Below, in pieces: positions 22,996-33,089 of a stretch of 64,000 nt of DNA; the first letter of the stretch is position 1, and each line of letters starts with the position of its first letter. Under the pieces are notes generated by a model. That model was not told the DNA's origin and did no database searches. It saw only the letters and a program-made list of their open reading frames with translations. The position numbers and the translations under genes are program-made. Source of the stretch: Metellina segmentata (taxonomy: Eukaryota; Arthropoda; Arachnida; Araneae; Tetragnathidae); contig OX375874.1 in the NCBI GenBank assembly GCA_947359465.1, forward strand, positions 86,481,672 through 86,545,671. Direction: 5' to 3'.

Positions 22996-23940
22996 TAACC
23001 AGTATAGCTGTTGGAGTTGTCGAGGCAAGCAAGATCCACCACCACGAGAAGATTTAAATACCATGGTTAATATATCCTGACTGTCACCAGTTCTTAGAGT
23101 AAAATCATTATCATTCATGTCCACGTATTGCATTGTTTCTGGGTGTCTTTCAAAAACATTAATCTTGATACAAGATCTTTTTTACACATCATGGAAGCGT
23201 TCTAATTTTGATACCGGAATAGAAAAAAAAACTAACACTAAAAAAACTGTTTTCGCATGTCTAAAAATTTATTCACTCTAAAATTTTGCTTCCTTTAAAA
23301 ACCTTAAAATATGATCTAAAGAAATGCCTGAATTAAATAATTCAACTAAGCAATGGATTTAATACACACGATACTCCTTACAACCCCAAAATATTTTTAC
23401 TTAGTCCATTTTCGTTTTCAACAATACTTCTCACAACGGCCTTCAATTTTTCAAGAAATATGACACAACTATAAGATATTCGATGGTCTCAAAAGAAATA
23501 ATATTCAGAGTCACCTTCAAATTTTAATTTCGGTGTCATGTCTATGATAACGTGTTTCTTTCAAAAAACTTTCCCATTCAGAGCCGTACGATCTAATTTC
23601 GATTGAATGACGAAAGGAAATTGATTCCTGACCGATATTAAAACTCTACTGTTAGACCCAAACGTGTTTTTACTAAAGACTATACTTGTTGGTTAACGCT
23701 GTAATTAACACAGATGGGAATTTACACTCCCGTACTTCCAAACTTTCCTACTGTCCTTCAATTCAATACGTGCTGATTCACCAGTGAATCACTCCTGCTT
23801 TATAGAAACCACAAATATGATTTTTTGATGAGCTAAAGAAAATTAAGTTGGTTTTGTTGAATTTGATGAGAATAAAAAAAAATCTAATATTCTGGATAAT
23901 CTCGCTTGTTTGTCCTTGATATCATCTTTCAAATCACCTT
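22996..23940. other. Intergenic DNA upstream of gene B, nothing recognised
   Basis: AT-rich, with no recognisable coding or repeat structure before the gene B promoter. Confidence 0.5.
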
Positions 23941-23948
23941 CCAGACAG

Positions 23949-23985
23949 TATATAAAGCGGCCGTAGTCCACAATTCTTGATAGAA
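23949..23985 (+). promoter_or_regulatory. Gene B TATA box
   Basis: TATATAAA at 23949-23956, 103 bp before the ATG. Transcription would be expected to start near 23980. No clear TCAGT initiator is visible. Confidence 0.6.
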
Positions 23986-24058
23986 AACTGATTTTTGTAA
24001 TCCAGCAATAACAACTGAAGAAACGTCCTCGGAAGTTGATTCTGACAGTAGATCTACG

Positions 24059-27000
24059 ATGTTACATACTCAGGTATTTATTGGAAAGATCTTTTCAGTT
24101 TGAAGTGTTCCAGTTTTGATCCGTACATTTTGATGTGCTTCAAACTCCCAATATTTTATGTTTCAGATTGTGTTCTGTGTCCTGGGCCTAACCATGACCA
24201 TCTATACCAGTGTCTTTGGTATGGGTGGAGGAATGGGCGGACAAGGTGGAGGAATGGGCGGACAAGGTGGAGGAATGGGCAGACAAGCTGGAGGAATGGG
24301 CGGTCATGGTGGAGGAATTGGTGAACAAGGTGAAGGAATCGAAAGTGTAAGTATTTTCTTAATTTTTTTCCCACAGATTTTCATACCTTAACATTCAATC
24401 TAGAAATTTAAAGTTCTAACTTTCATGTTCTTCATTGTAATATAGTTTATTCAATTTTAAGAAGTCTATTCATCTTTCATACATAAATGCTTAAAAATGT
24501 AAAAAAATATTAAAGTCAATAAATTTACAACTTTCTTTATTGCCCCTTTAAGAAATATATCAATAAATAAGTATAGATATTTCAAGTTTGAAAAAAAGCA
24601 CAAACGAACAACTGTTTTCACCAGTAAACCAGTGTGTGTTTTACAAGTGTGCCTGCCAAAACTCAAAAAAGTTGTTTTTAGTGTTGGGATGATTTTAATA
24701 GCCTCATTTTAAACAAGTCAACGTTGGAAAATTCTTGTTCACACAAAACTTTCCCTATTGATCTTCAAAATTAATTACTTTGAAATATACACAAGGAATT
24801 TGTGATACTATTCTACCCTGTACAAGAGTGTCACAAACGGATACAGTCATGGATAGATGGTATAATAAAAATTATATTAAACCAAATCTATATAGACAGC
24901 TGAATTAATCCTTACAGGGGGACTGTGGGATGTTTGTCGTTACACCGCTTCTATATGCCTTATAGATTTGATATAAATATTCGAAGTATATTAAGACTAA
25001 AATATAAATATTCTATTATTTTGGTACTTTCATGTCAACGAATGCTCCTCACCACCCCTTGAAATTAAAAGTGCTTTAAATCTGTTGCTTAAAAAATACA
25101 TTCAAATTAAGTGACACTCTTTACCCATAAAAAAAAGTCTCAAAAAATTATTTTAAGCATACTATTCTTCAAAGGTTTAAATTATTCTACACCTATAAAA
25201 TAAATTATTACACAAAATATTAGTAGATTTATATACCTATATACTGATATACCTATATACTGACTATATACCTATATACTGATCAGATTTATCTAATACA
25301 AATGGTTTGTTTCTGTTTCCCATAAAGCCCAAACCTTACTCTTTCAATTACCAAGCCAACGGCATGGAAAGCAATTCTCACCGAAGTGAGCAAGGAGATG
25401 CCAGTGGTAATGTGAGGGGGTCTTACGGTTACACAGATTCCAAAGGACTCTACAGGAGTGTCCAGTACACGGCCGGACAAGGAGGATTCCAGGCTATGGT
25501 GAAGACCAACGAGCCAGGGACTGATGACGGAAAAGGGGAAAGTCCAGCCAGTGTGACACTCATGGCACAACAACCTCCTGCAGGAATTCAAGAAAAGTTC
25601 TCTGGAAGGGGTGAGTTTTCTTATTATTACTCTTCTTTCACGTTTGTCGTATGCTTGTTATGACTTCTGATTATTTCATATTTATTGACAATAATTATTT
25701 TATGTTGAATAATCATTTCATGCTTTTGTCCATCTTCTGATGAATGCATATGTTTAGTACCTGAGTTGAGCTTACTAGCATTACAAAAAACTGTATTTTA
25801 CCAATTTATAAACTTAAAACTATTCCATAACCAAATCAGATCACCTCTTTGTCCCTACTATTTTCCACAACGTCTTGACCTCTTAGCCAATAAAATCACC
25901 TCTCTGTTTTCCCTACTTAGAGAAATTTTCTCCACATCGAAACTTACTTCATAACTTACCTGATGCTTTTATAACTGCGCTCCGGAGTGCTTACCTTAAT
26001 TTTATGACATTCACTTGTTCGAGGCAGCAATGTTTTTCAATGTCTTCGAATTGAGCCAATTTCGCTATCCCGTAAACTTTCTGTCGTACAGTGATATCTA
26101 CCTTCTATTAATATTTTAAAAATTTATCTTAACCTTTCTCTCATTAGAATGCTCAATAGTTCAATTAAATTTTGAGCAATCTGCATTTTCCATAATATTT
26201 TGTTGTTCCATAACCAGACCATATTGGAACTAAACGGCAAAACTGAAAGTGAATCTAATACCGTTTGATTTTATTAGCTATTAACGTTTTCTGTGCGTTC
26301 ATGCACCAATACACAAATAATTCAAGTTTCTGGCGTGCACGCCAGTGAAATATATCGAGAGAAGTATAGATAAATGTCTATGATCCTTAAAAACACATAC
26401 AAAATAATTAATAAATTTCATTTGTGTTCGTTTTGAATAAATGATGGTCATTAACTATATTAAGACAATTTAATAATTGCTAGCTGTAATTTTTGCACGT
26501 GGCATGAGAGACGGACTGTGTGATATGGGAGGAAGTCTGTTTTTTCTGTTTATGTACCTTCCTACCTATAAAGAAATCACTAATAAATACCATCTACATT
26601 TGTTGCCTAACTGGAGGTCATTATTTATATTAGTATAATTTTTGAACATTTGAATGATTAGTTTTTCTGTTGGTAGTTTGTTTGGCGGACATTGGTGGAT
26701 GTCTGTTTTTAGGCTAATGATTCTTCGAAATACATAATAAATAATGAATAATTGTCATCTTCTGTTGTTGATAGTAACAAATATACAAAAATCATTAATC
26801 AATTTTGTCTGTATCTGTTGGCTAAATGATGGCCATTACTTGTTATAACAGTTATATTAATGTTAAACTAATTTCATTTTTTGCAGGTGGCACGGGAGGT
26901 AGACAAGGTGCTCACGGCGGCATGGGAGGTGGACAAGCTGGTTTGGGAGGTTCGCTTTTCTATTTATGAATCTTCCAAACACTCAAATAAATCATTGATA

Positions 27001-30000
27001 AATATAATTTACTAGCCACTGCGTGGCTAGCCCGGCGTTGCCCGTGCCAGATGCTTCTGTGGGGTTATTGGTTTGCAAATTCGTAGCCTATTGGATAACA
27101 TTAACAATTTTATTATTTCATTAACATTCGTAGCCTATTGGATAACAGCCATCATGGATTCTCATTCGGTTTGTGAATTTGAAGCCTATTGGATAACAGC
27201 CATAACAGAGTTGCTCGTGACAGTTCTTTTCGTGGGGGTCACACTGCTCGTGGTGTTGGTTTGCTTTGCAAACCAAAAATCTAAATATTTAATTGGTAAA
27301 TTATTTATTTAAAGAAAATCAAACGTACAGGGTATCAAAATGGTGTAAAATTTTACGCAGGTAGTAAATCCGTTAAAATTTTTATTCTACCTTTAACGAT
27401 CGCTGAGATAGAAAAAAGCACTGAAGATCGCCAGTGATAACTTTGTAATATCTTTTGCGACCCTCGAGTTCGTTTCTCAGGAAATCATTTTGAATTAATC
27501 TCGAATCAAACGAGAGTCATTCGAATCTGTTCGCGAAACAGAAGGTGAAAACACTTGGCTTGGTTCCAAAGGCTGACGACAATAGTGACATGTAGGGAAA
27601 AAGTTTAAATTTTGATCCTTCATCTTTTGACAGAAGAAGGAATAACGGTGAAAAAAACTATTAAATTCATTTTTAAATGTTCTAGATTGAATTTTAAAAT
27701 TCTCTGCGACCCAAAAATTGCAAACACTTTGAACTACCTGTGTGCCAAATCCCATTCCTGTAAGTGCCATAGATTTGTCAGAACTTTGCGAGCAAGAAAC
27801 AAACAAACACTTCCTTTTATAATATTAGAGATATTTGTTGCGTTACTGATAGCCATTACCTATACTAATACTTTTATAAACTTGACTGTATCTTTTTGCT
27901 GATGGCACGGGTGTAGGTTTATTTTTGGTTCTGCCAAGGAAGGTAGGTAGGAATTTTTATTAACGTCGCGCTGAAGCAACGCAACGGGCGACGTTCCAGT
28001 ATCAAACCCGATGGAGAAAGTCCAAAGACAACACCACATAATTTTGAACCAGTGTCAGTTGACGATTGGTTCTGCCAAATGCACAATAAATCATTAATAA
28101 ACTTTTATTAATTACTAGCAAGCCAGCACGGCATTCCCCGTGACTGTTCTTTTCGTGTCCTTATGATGATAATGAAAACCTAAAAAAGAAAAATATTTAT
28201 TTTAAGAATAAGACTCTGTCACTCGCACCTCCAACCTACATGACACGGGCATGGCACATATTCGTATAAAATTCGGACTACCTGAGGTATCGATCTGCAG
28301 TAAAATTTTCCGCAGATTTCAAATCCGTTGAAATTTTCAATCTATCTTTAACGATGGCGAATATAGAAACTTGAACTAAAGAATAAAATAGAAATAAAAA
28401 CGCCAGTCAAAATTTTTATTTCTTTTGCTTTGATTCGCTAAATTTGTTTGTGCTCAGAAAGTTAAATGAAAAAATAAATTTAGAATCAGTGATATCTTCA
28501 CACTGTTGCCAATTCAAAGAAAACAAATAATAAATAAATAACAATAAATAAATTTTAAAATGTTCTAGATAAAATTTTAAAATCCGGCATTTGCACAAAA
28601 CTTACGTAAGATTGGGACTACTTATGCACCTAATATTATTACTGTAGGTTCTATAGATTCGTATGTACGCTGCACGCACGTACCCACACATACACTTCCT
28701 TTTATAGCAGCAGAGATTGTGTATTGGTGTCTGTTTTGGATTTGATGGTGATCCTCTATATTAGCACAATTTTTCAATTGTTAAGGGGGTCCGGGACACA
28801 AAAATCGTCAAATTTTCTAAATTTTTTTTATGATTTTAAGAAATTCTCTATGTTTTTTTGCTTAAAATGACGTCTAAATCATGTTTCTATCTTAATTAGA
28901 ACTAGAGATATAATAATTTTTGTAGTGCGTGGTTTTGAAAATCTAACACTCTTGAAAGTTGTTGTCATGGCAACGACATCTGTCTTTAAAACTTTAAATG
29001 CGTTTTTCTCCATGATACATTTTTTAAGATTTCCTGTATTCAAATTGCTATAAGTCGAAAACCAATAAAGTTTAAGGGTTGAAATTTGGAATATATATTT
29101 TTCAAACATTATACTTTAATTTTAATTCAGCAAATTTGAAACAAATATTTACTTTTAAAAATATGACTTTTTTTAAAAAAAGTACCTTAAAATTTTCATT
29201 CAAATATTTTTTATTTTTTGTTAAATTAATATTTTTTAAATTGCTGAATCAAAATTTAAGTTTATAAATTTGTGAATAATTTACTGCAAGAATTTTGAAA
29301 ATGGACCAAGAATATTTTGAGCCTTAGCAATTTAAAATGACCCCTCTTTTTTTCAAAAAATTTTAATTTAAAATTTTTAAAAAACTTTTGGAAAAATTTT
29401 GTGTTGTGATTTTGTTTATTAGTTAAATGGGTAATCAGTACAAAAAAATTCAAAATTCTAAATTAATTAATAAAAAAAAAATTTCTGATGTGTTCCGGAC
29501 CCCCTTAACTAATTGTATTCAGTAGCAAGATGAATGACAGACGGACATGTCGGCTTGGGTAGAGTAACGGGAGGTGGCATGGGTGGAGGTTAGTTGCTGA
29601 TCCTTCTAAAAGCACAATAAATCACTAATAAATTTCATCTAAATGGTCTGGCCCGGTCTGTGTTGTGAAGGCCATTATCTATATAAAATAATTTTAATAC
29701 TTCGTTAATGGTATTTTCTTGCATACGTCATGGAAGATGCTTTGTATTTTTATGTTGTTGTTGTTTCTCGTGCCTACACTGGCAGACCAGAGGAGTGCCA
29801 GGCATGTCGAAGACGGCAAGAGGCGAGGGGGGATGCGCCTTCCATGCAATTGAGCCCCATTGGGAGGAAGTCCGACTTTGTTCGACATACATGATACATC
29901 CCTTTCATACATATATTCATTCTTTCACACATATCGTAATTTAGATCCCAATCAGAGGCCGATAACCCCCTGATCAGGTACCCCCAGAGGTATTGATTTG

Positions 30001-31788
30001 GTATGGGAACATGGGGGACTTTGTGACCACGTCCTATTTAACGTGCCACCGTCACCATTAGTGAACACGACGGTCTTTAGCCAGGTCGAAGCGCCGATCT
30101 CGCAATCATCAGAATTTCAGGCTCCGCCGAGAACGGAACCCACAACCCTTCTGATGCGAGCCCGACGCTCTACTGACTGAGCTACCGCGGCTCCTGTATT
30201 TTTATAATGTTTTTTAACACACAATAAGTCATTTGTCTGTGTATTTGTTGCCTAAGTTATAGGTATTATTATATTAAATACAGTTTTTAATATCTCACTA
30301 TTTGTATTTTCTTCTAGGTGGTATGGGAGGAGGACATGGTGCCATGAGTGTACGAATGGGTGGTAGCATGGGTGGAGGAATGGGCAGTGGCATGGTTGGA
30401 GGTCAGTTTCTGATATTTCTTAAAGGCATTTTAAACCATTTATAAATTTCATCTAAAATTTTGGCTGTTTTGATGTCTATTATCTATATTAAAGAATTTT
30501 AATTCCAAATAAAGACTACTAATTGTATTTTCTTGTAGGTGGCATGGGAAGTGGCCAAGGTAGCATGGGAAGTGGCCAAGGTGGCATAGGAAGTGGCCAA
30601 GGTGGCATGGGAGGAGGTCGGTATTTTTCTATGTTTATGCTTTTTTTTTTTTTTTACATTAGAACACTTTGTCTATATTTGTTACCTAACGTAACCCCAT
30701 TATCTGTATTAACACAATTTTTTAACACTTGTATTTTTTAACACTAATTGTATTTGTTTGCAGGTGGCATGTAAGGCAGACATGATAGCATAAGTTTTTG
30801 AAAATAAACTAATTGTATTTTCTTCCAGGTGGCATGGGAGGAGGACATGGTACCATGAGTGTAGGAAAGGGCAGTGGAATGGTTGGAGGTCAGATTCTGA
30901 TGTTTCTTAAATACATTGAAAACTATTTATAAATTTCATCTAAAATTTTCGCCTGGTCTGTGTTGATGGCCATTATCTATATAAATGAATTTTAATTCTA
31001 AATAAAGACTCTTAATTGTATTTTCTTGTAGGCGGCATGGGAAGTGGCCAAGGTAGCATGGGAAGTAGCCAAGGTAGCATGGGAAGAGGCCAGGGTGGCA
31101 TGAGAAGCCACCAAGGTGGCATGGGAAGTGGACAAAGTGGCATGGGAAGTGGCCAAGATGGCATGGGAAGTGGCCAAGGTGGCATGGGAAGAGGTCTGTA
31201 ATTTTCTCTGTTTATGTTTTTCTTTACACTAGAACACTTTGTCTGTGTTTGCTGCCAGAATAAATCCCATTATCTGTATTAACACGTAATACTTTTTTTA
31301 ACACTAATTGCAGGTGGCATGGAAGGCAGACATGATAGAATAATTGGTCAGTTTTTGAAATTAAATTAACTGTATTTTCTTGCAGGTGGCATGGGAGACG
31401 GACAAGGTGACATGAGAGGAGGTCTGTACTTTTCTGTTTATAATCTTTCTTAAAACACTGTAAATTATTAGCAAATTTCGTGTATATTCATTGCCTAACT
31501 GATGCTCATTATCTGCATTTGCACAGATTTTTAATACTCGACTAATTGTATTCTTTTGCAGGTGGCATGGGAGGAAGCCATGGACGCATGCATGGAGGAA
31601 TGGGCGGTGGCATGAGTGGAGGAATGAGCGGTGGCATGAGTGGAGGAATGGGCGGTGGAATGAGTGGAGGAATGGGCGGTGGCATGAGCCGAGGAATGAG
31701 CAGTGGAATAGGAGGAAGTATAGGAGTAGGCTCATCGTCTGGTCTCTTCTCTGGAATGGGACAATCAATGGGCAAAAGTGGCTACTGA
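24059..31788 (+). CDS. Gene B: Gly/Met-rich R&R cuticular protein with mini-exon array, 11 exons, up to 406 aa
   Basis: Secreted chitin-binding structural protein of the cuticle. Exons: 24059-24073, 24167-24346, 25328-25610, 26887-26949, 30318-30401, 30539-30616, 30829-30888, 31032-31193, 31314-31346, 31386-31421 and 31562-31788. Together they total 1221 nt in one open frame. Exons 1-2 encode the signal peptide (MLHTQIVFCVLGLTMTIYTS) and GGMGGQGG repeats. Exon 3 is the R&R domain: YGYTDSKGLYRSVQYTAG, GGFQAMV, TNEPGT. Exons 4-10 are symmetric phase 1-1 cassettes, each starting GGM[GE] or similar; exon 11 has GGMSGGMG repeats and ends MGKSGY then TGA. Exon 4 has a weak donor (gttcgc), and the 39-nt gap between exons 9 and 10 may be too short to splice. 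The real exon set in mRNA is therefore uncertain, while exons 1-3 and 11 are firm. Confidence 0.88.
25230..25283. repeat. Short tandem repeat TATATACCTATATACTGA
   Basis: About three imperfect copies just upstream of gene B exon 3, within intron 2. Confidence 0.7.
25328..25610 (+). CDS. Gene B exon 3, R&R chitin-binding exon
   Basis: 283 nt, starting after CCATAAAG and ending AGGG|gtgagt. It begins PKPYSFNYQ and ends GIQEKFSGRG. Gene C exon 3 is exactly the same length and uses the same phases (0 in, 1 out), supporting both splice sites. Confidence 0.93.
26330..26345. other. Perfect 16-bp palindrome CTGGCGTGCACGCCAG
   Basis: GC-rich palindrome in the AT-rich gene B intron 3, flanked by near-matching TTT and GAAA. 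Function unknown. Confidence 0.6.
26499..26534 (+). pseudogene. Dead mini-exon of gene B
   Basis: TTTTTGCAC then GTGGCATGAGAGACGGAC and GATATGGGAGGAAG: the module layout is intact, but the acceptor AG has become AC and the donor region reads tctgtt. A second, fainter relic lies near 26684-26702 (TTTGGCGGACATTGGTGGA). Confidence 0.65.
26887..26949 (+). CDS. Gene B exon 4 (cassette)
   Basis: 63 nt, phase 1-1, after TTTTTTGCAG. Encodes GGTGGRQGAHGGMGGGQAGLG. The donor GGAG|gttcgc is weak, so inclusion is uncertain. Confidence 0.65.
27012..27831 (-). mobile_element. Non-autonomous Helitron, family 2, copy 1
   Basis: On the minus strand it starts TCTCTAATATTATAAAAGG and ends with a CCACGCAGTGG hairpin then CTAG. 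It sits between host A and T, and has split a gene B intron module. It is 820 bp and non-coding. Relatives: 28115-28716, 35110-35913 and about 49590-50281. Confidence 0.85.
27901..27916 (+). pseudogene. Dead mini-exon of gene B
   Basis: TTTTTGCTGATGGCACGGG matches the module TTTTTGCAGGTGGCACGGG with the acceptor destroyed. A TAG follows four codons later. It lies directly after the first family 2 Helitron. Confidence 0.55.
27955..28070 (-). repeat. SINE S1 fragment
   Basis: Reverse-strand similarity to the S1 3' body: AACGTCGCGCTGAAGCAACG, then AAGTCCAAAGACAACACC and AATTTTGAACCAGTGTCAG, parallel to 39520-39630. Confidence 0.6.
28115..28716 (-). mobile_element. Non-autonomous Helitron, family 2, copy 2
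   Basis: Minus-strand 5' end TCTCTGCTGCTATAAAAGG and 3' end CTAG at 28115 (GCCTGGCTTGCTAG-like, with a degenerate hairpin). It lies between A and T, 602 bp, and interrupts another gene B intron module. Confidence 0.75.
28785..29504. mobile_element. 720-bp TTAA-flanked MITE, copy 1
   Basis: Starts GGGGGTCCGGGACACA and ends GTGTTCCGGACCCCC, inverted repeats flanked by TTAA on both sides (28781-28784 and 29505-29508). The target and GC-rich tips fit a piggyBac-type non-autonomous element. A copy at 45306-46035 is about 95% identical by eye. Open frames inside are conserved only because the copies are young. Confidence 0.85.
29522..29592 (+). pseudogene. Dead mini-exon of gene B
   Basis: GACAGACGGACATGTCGGC and CGGGAGGTGGCATGGGTGGAG|gttagt-type sequence retains the module text (last piece reads GGCATGGGTGGAG). 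The acceptor is scrambled and an in-frame TAG follows GGCTTGGG. Confidence 0.6.
29754..30194 (-). repeat. tRNA-derived SINE (family S2) with 11-bp target duplication
   Basis: The minus-strand head reads GGAGCCGCGGTAGCTCAGTC, AGTAGAGCGTCGGGCTCGC then GGTTGTGGGTTCC, clearly like a tRNA with A and B boxes. The direct repeat TGTATTTTTAT flanks it (29743-29753 and 30195-30205). It is inserted just after another decayed mini-exon acceptor (TTTTCTTGCAT near 29715). Confidence 0.85.
30318..30401 (+). CDS. Gene B exon 5 (cassette)
   Basis: 84 nt, phase 1-1, acceptor CTTCTAG, donor GGAG|gtcagt. Encodes a GGMGGGHGAMSV-type stretch, then GSMGGGMGSGMVG. It is the paralogue of exon 7. Confidence 0.8.
30539..30616 (+). 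CDS. Gene B exon 6 (cassette)
   Basis: 78 nt, phase 1-1, acceptor TCTTGTAG, donor GGAG|gtcggt. Made of three [SG]GQG[SG]M-type 7-residue repeats. Paralogue of exon 8. Confidence 0.8.
30764..30793 (+). pseudogene. Dead mini-exon of gene B (paralogue of exon 9)
   Basis: A good acceptor (TTTGTTTGCAG) precedes GTGGCATGTAAGGCAGAC. The second codon after the junction is TAA where exon 9 has GAA, and the donor gtcagt of exon 9 is missing here. Confidence 0.75.
30829..30888 (+). CDS. Gene B exon 7 (cassette)
   Basis: 60 nt, phase 1-1, acceptor TCTTCCAG, donor GGAG|gtcaga. Encodes GGMGGGHGTMSVGKGSGMVG; differs from exon 5 mainly by an internal 24-nt deletion. Confidence 0.8.
31032..31193 (+). CDS. 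Gene B exon 8 (cassette, repeat-expanded)
   Basis: 162 nt, phase 1-1, acceptor TCTTGTAG, donor AGAG|gtctgt. Seven 7-residue units of GSGQGGM type against three in its paralogue exon 6, so the exon grew by 21-nt repeat gain. Confidence 0.82.
31314..31346 (+). CDS. Gene B exon 9 (cassette, 33 nt)
   Basis: Encodes GGMEGRHDRII. Acceptor CTAATTGCAG, donor ATTG|gtcagt. The next acceptor is only 39 nt away, which is very short for an intron, so exons 9 and 10 may not be joined in one mRNA. Confidence 0.5.
31386..31421 (+). CDS. Gene B exon 10 (cassette, 36 nt)
   Basis: Encodes GGMGDGQGDMRG. Acceptor TTTTCTTGCAG, donor GGAG|gtctgt. Confidence 0.7.
31562..31788 (+). CDS. Gene B exon 11, terminal GGMSGGMG exon
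   Basis: 227 nt from the TTTTGCAG acceptor to TGA. GGMSGGMGGGM repeats lead to a non-repetitive tail, SSSGLFSGMGQSMGKSGY, resembling the gene C terminus (GPFSGIARSGMGKSAY). Confidence 0.92.
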
Positions 31789-31873
31789 AGCAACTCCAAT
31801 TTAAGAGATTCTTTATTGTGTCAACGAAATATCTCACCGGTTACTTTTGTAAAATATATACCCGTTTTGCTAG

Positions 31874-31879
31874 AATAAA
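31874..31879 (+). promoter_or_regulatory. Gene B proximal polyadenylation signal
   Basis: AATAAA 86 nt after the stop. A second AATAAA at 32534-32539 sits in a sequence also found downstream of gene C. Confidence 0.5.
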
Positions 31880-32533
31880 GGGACTTAGGGCATACATATG
31901 CAAGCATGTTTTATTAATCCAAATACAAAACCATGTAAATAGCTTCTACTAACTTAATCTGAATCCGTTTTTTGCCTTAATTTTTCAGTAATATAGTACT
32001 GAGTACTTTCCACTGTTTATAGCCGAAGTTGTTTAAACATGCAACAAACAAGCAGACTCTCTCAAGGTAGTGTTATGTGATGGAACATGATTTAAAATAA
32101 CTTCAATCCTCACACCTATATTACATCTTTTAAAACACTTTCTAAATTATACCTTTCCTAACATTATTCTACCTTACCTCTTAATTTAGATTTGATGTAT
32201 TAAGATCTATTAAATTATCATTCGAAGAACAGACAGGGAAATATTCAGCCTGTTTATATTTTATAAACAGCATTATTGAATTTGTAACATTACAAACTCA
32301 TTATATTGATTAATATATCTAAATTGAAATGCACAACGCTTTATGTTTAATTCGATGTATTCGGATTCATGTGTTCTTTGCTACAGCATGCTTTGTAGGA
32401 ATTTAGTGTGTTTTATTAGCATTACTCCTTATTTAAGATAAAGGGAGCTAGTTTATTGTGTTATACTATGAATGTTGAAGTTTCTGATTTTTATGTATTT
32501 TAATTTCATATGAAGCTTGTGTGTATTATGCTA

Positions 32534-32539
32534 AATAAA
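32534..32539 (+). promoter_or_regulatory. Gene B distal polyadenylation signal, conserved with gene C
   Basis: The context GTATTATGCTAAATAAAT followed by GGAATGTTT parallels GTATTATAGTGCTAAATAAAG and GGAATGTTT at 51777-51806 after gene C. Confidence 0.5.
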
Positions 32540-33089
32540 TGGTTGGGTTGAAAGGAATGTTTTTAACTGTTTCTTGTCAGTATATAAAAATAAATTCAAA
32601 CAAATGAGTGACCTAAGAATCGAGCTAAACAACACAGTTTTCAATCCTGCGGCAGCGGAAACTCTTTTTTTAATATCGAGAGACTATTTTTTCAGAGCAA
32701 AACGCCTACACCATGCCTCCCCCGATTCTGTCCACCTCTCGCTTCCTGTTTCTCAAAAACACCCAGGTGGTTCTTCACGACACCCCTCCAAGGGGTCGTA
32801 CCCAAGTTGTCTGCTGGTAATGTCTCAAGGGTGCTCGGAACCGGACTGTACAGTTGTATCGCCCGAAGTCTTCAATTAAGGTGTTTTCAAATGACATTCT
32901 TTCAATACAGGCTGTAGTGTTTATTGAAATGAAAAACAATTTGATTCAATTCTAACACTATTAGTCTGCATTAAAATAATTATTAGTAGACCCACATATA
33001 GCATCTTCGCTGTTTTCTAAATTGATTAGGTCTATCGATCGCACAAGGAGAATCACGTCTAACACCTTATTTAACCCTTAATGTGGTTT

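Larger units (their letters stand above)
26490..31561 (+). repeat. Tandem array of duplicated exon-intron modules in gene B
   Basis: Each module has an acceptor close to AATTGTATTTTCTTGCAG, a mini-exon starting GTGGCATGGGA, a donor (GGAG|gtctgt or gtcagt type), then an intron with recurring words: AATAAATCATTAATAAATTTC, here cut as AATAAATCATT and AATAAATTTC, plus TTTGTTGCCTAACTGATGG and CATTATCTATATTAA. About eleven intron copies can be recognised between 26580 and 31530. Seven exons look intact and several are decayed. Two Helitrons, a SINE, an S1 fragment and a TTAA element have inserted between exons 4 and 5. Confidence 0.85.

Noticed and set aside
28879..29109. Open frame conserved with 45400-45630, possibly a gene family
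   Set aside because: Both lie in copies of one MITE; the similarity extends equally over non-coding parts.
29754..30194. tRNA gene on the minus strand
   Set aside because: The tRNA-like head is followed by a long SINE body and flanked by an 11-bp target duplication, so it is a retroposon.
32574..32879. 101-codon open frame downstream of gene B
   Set aside because: No signal peptide, domain or splice context; begins inside the probable gene B 3' region.
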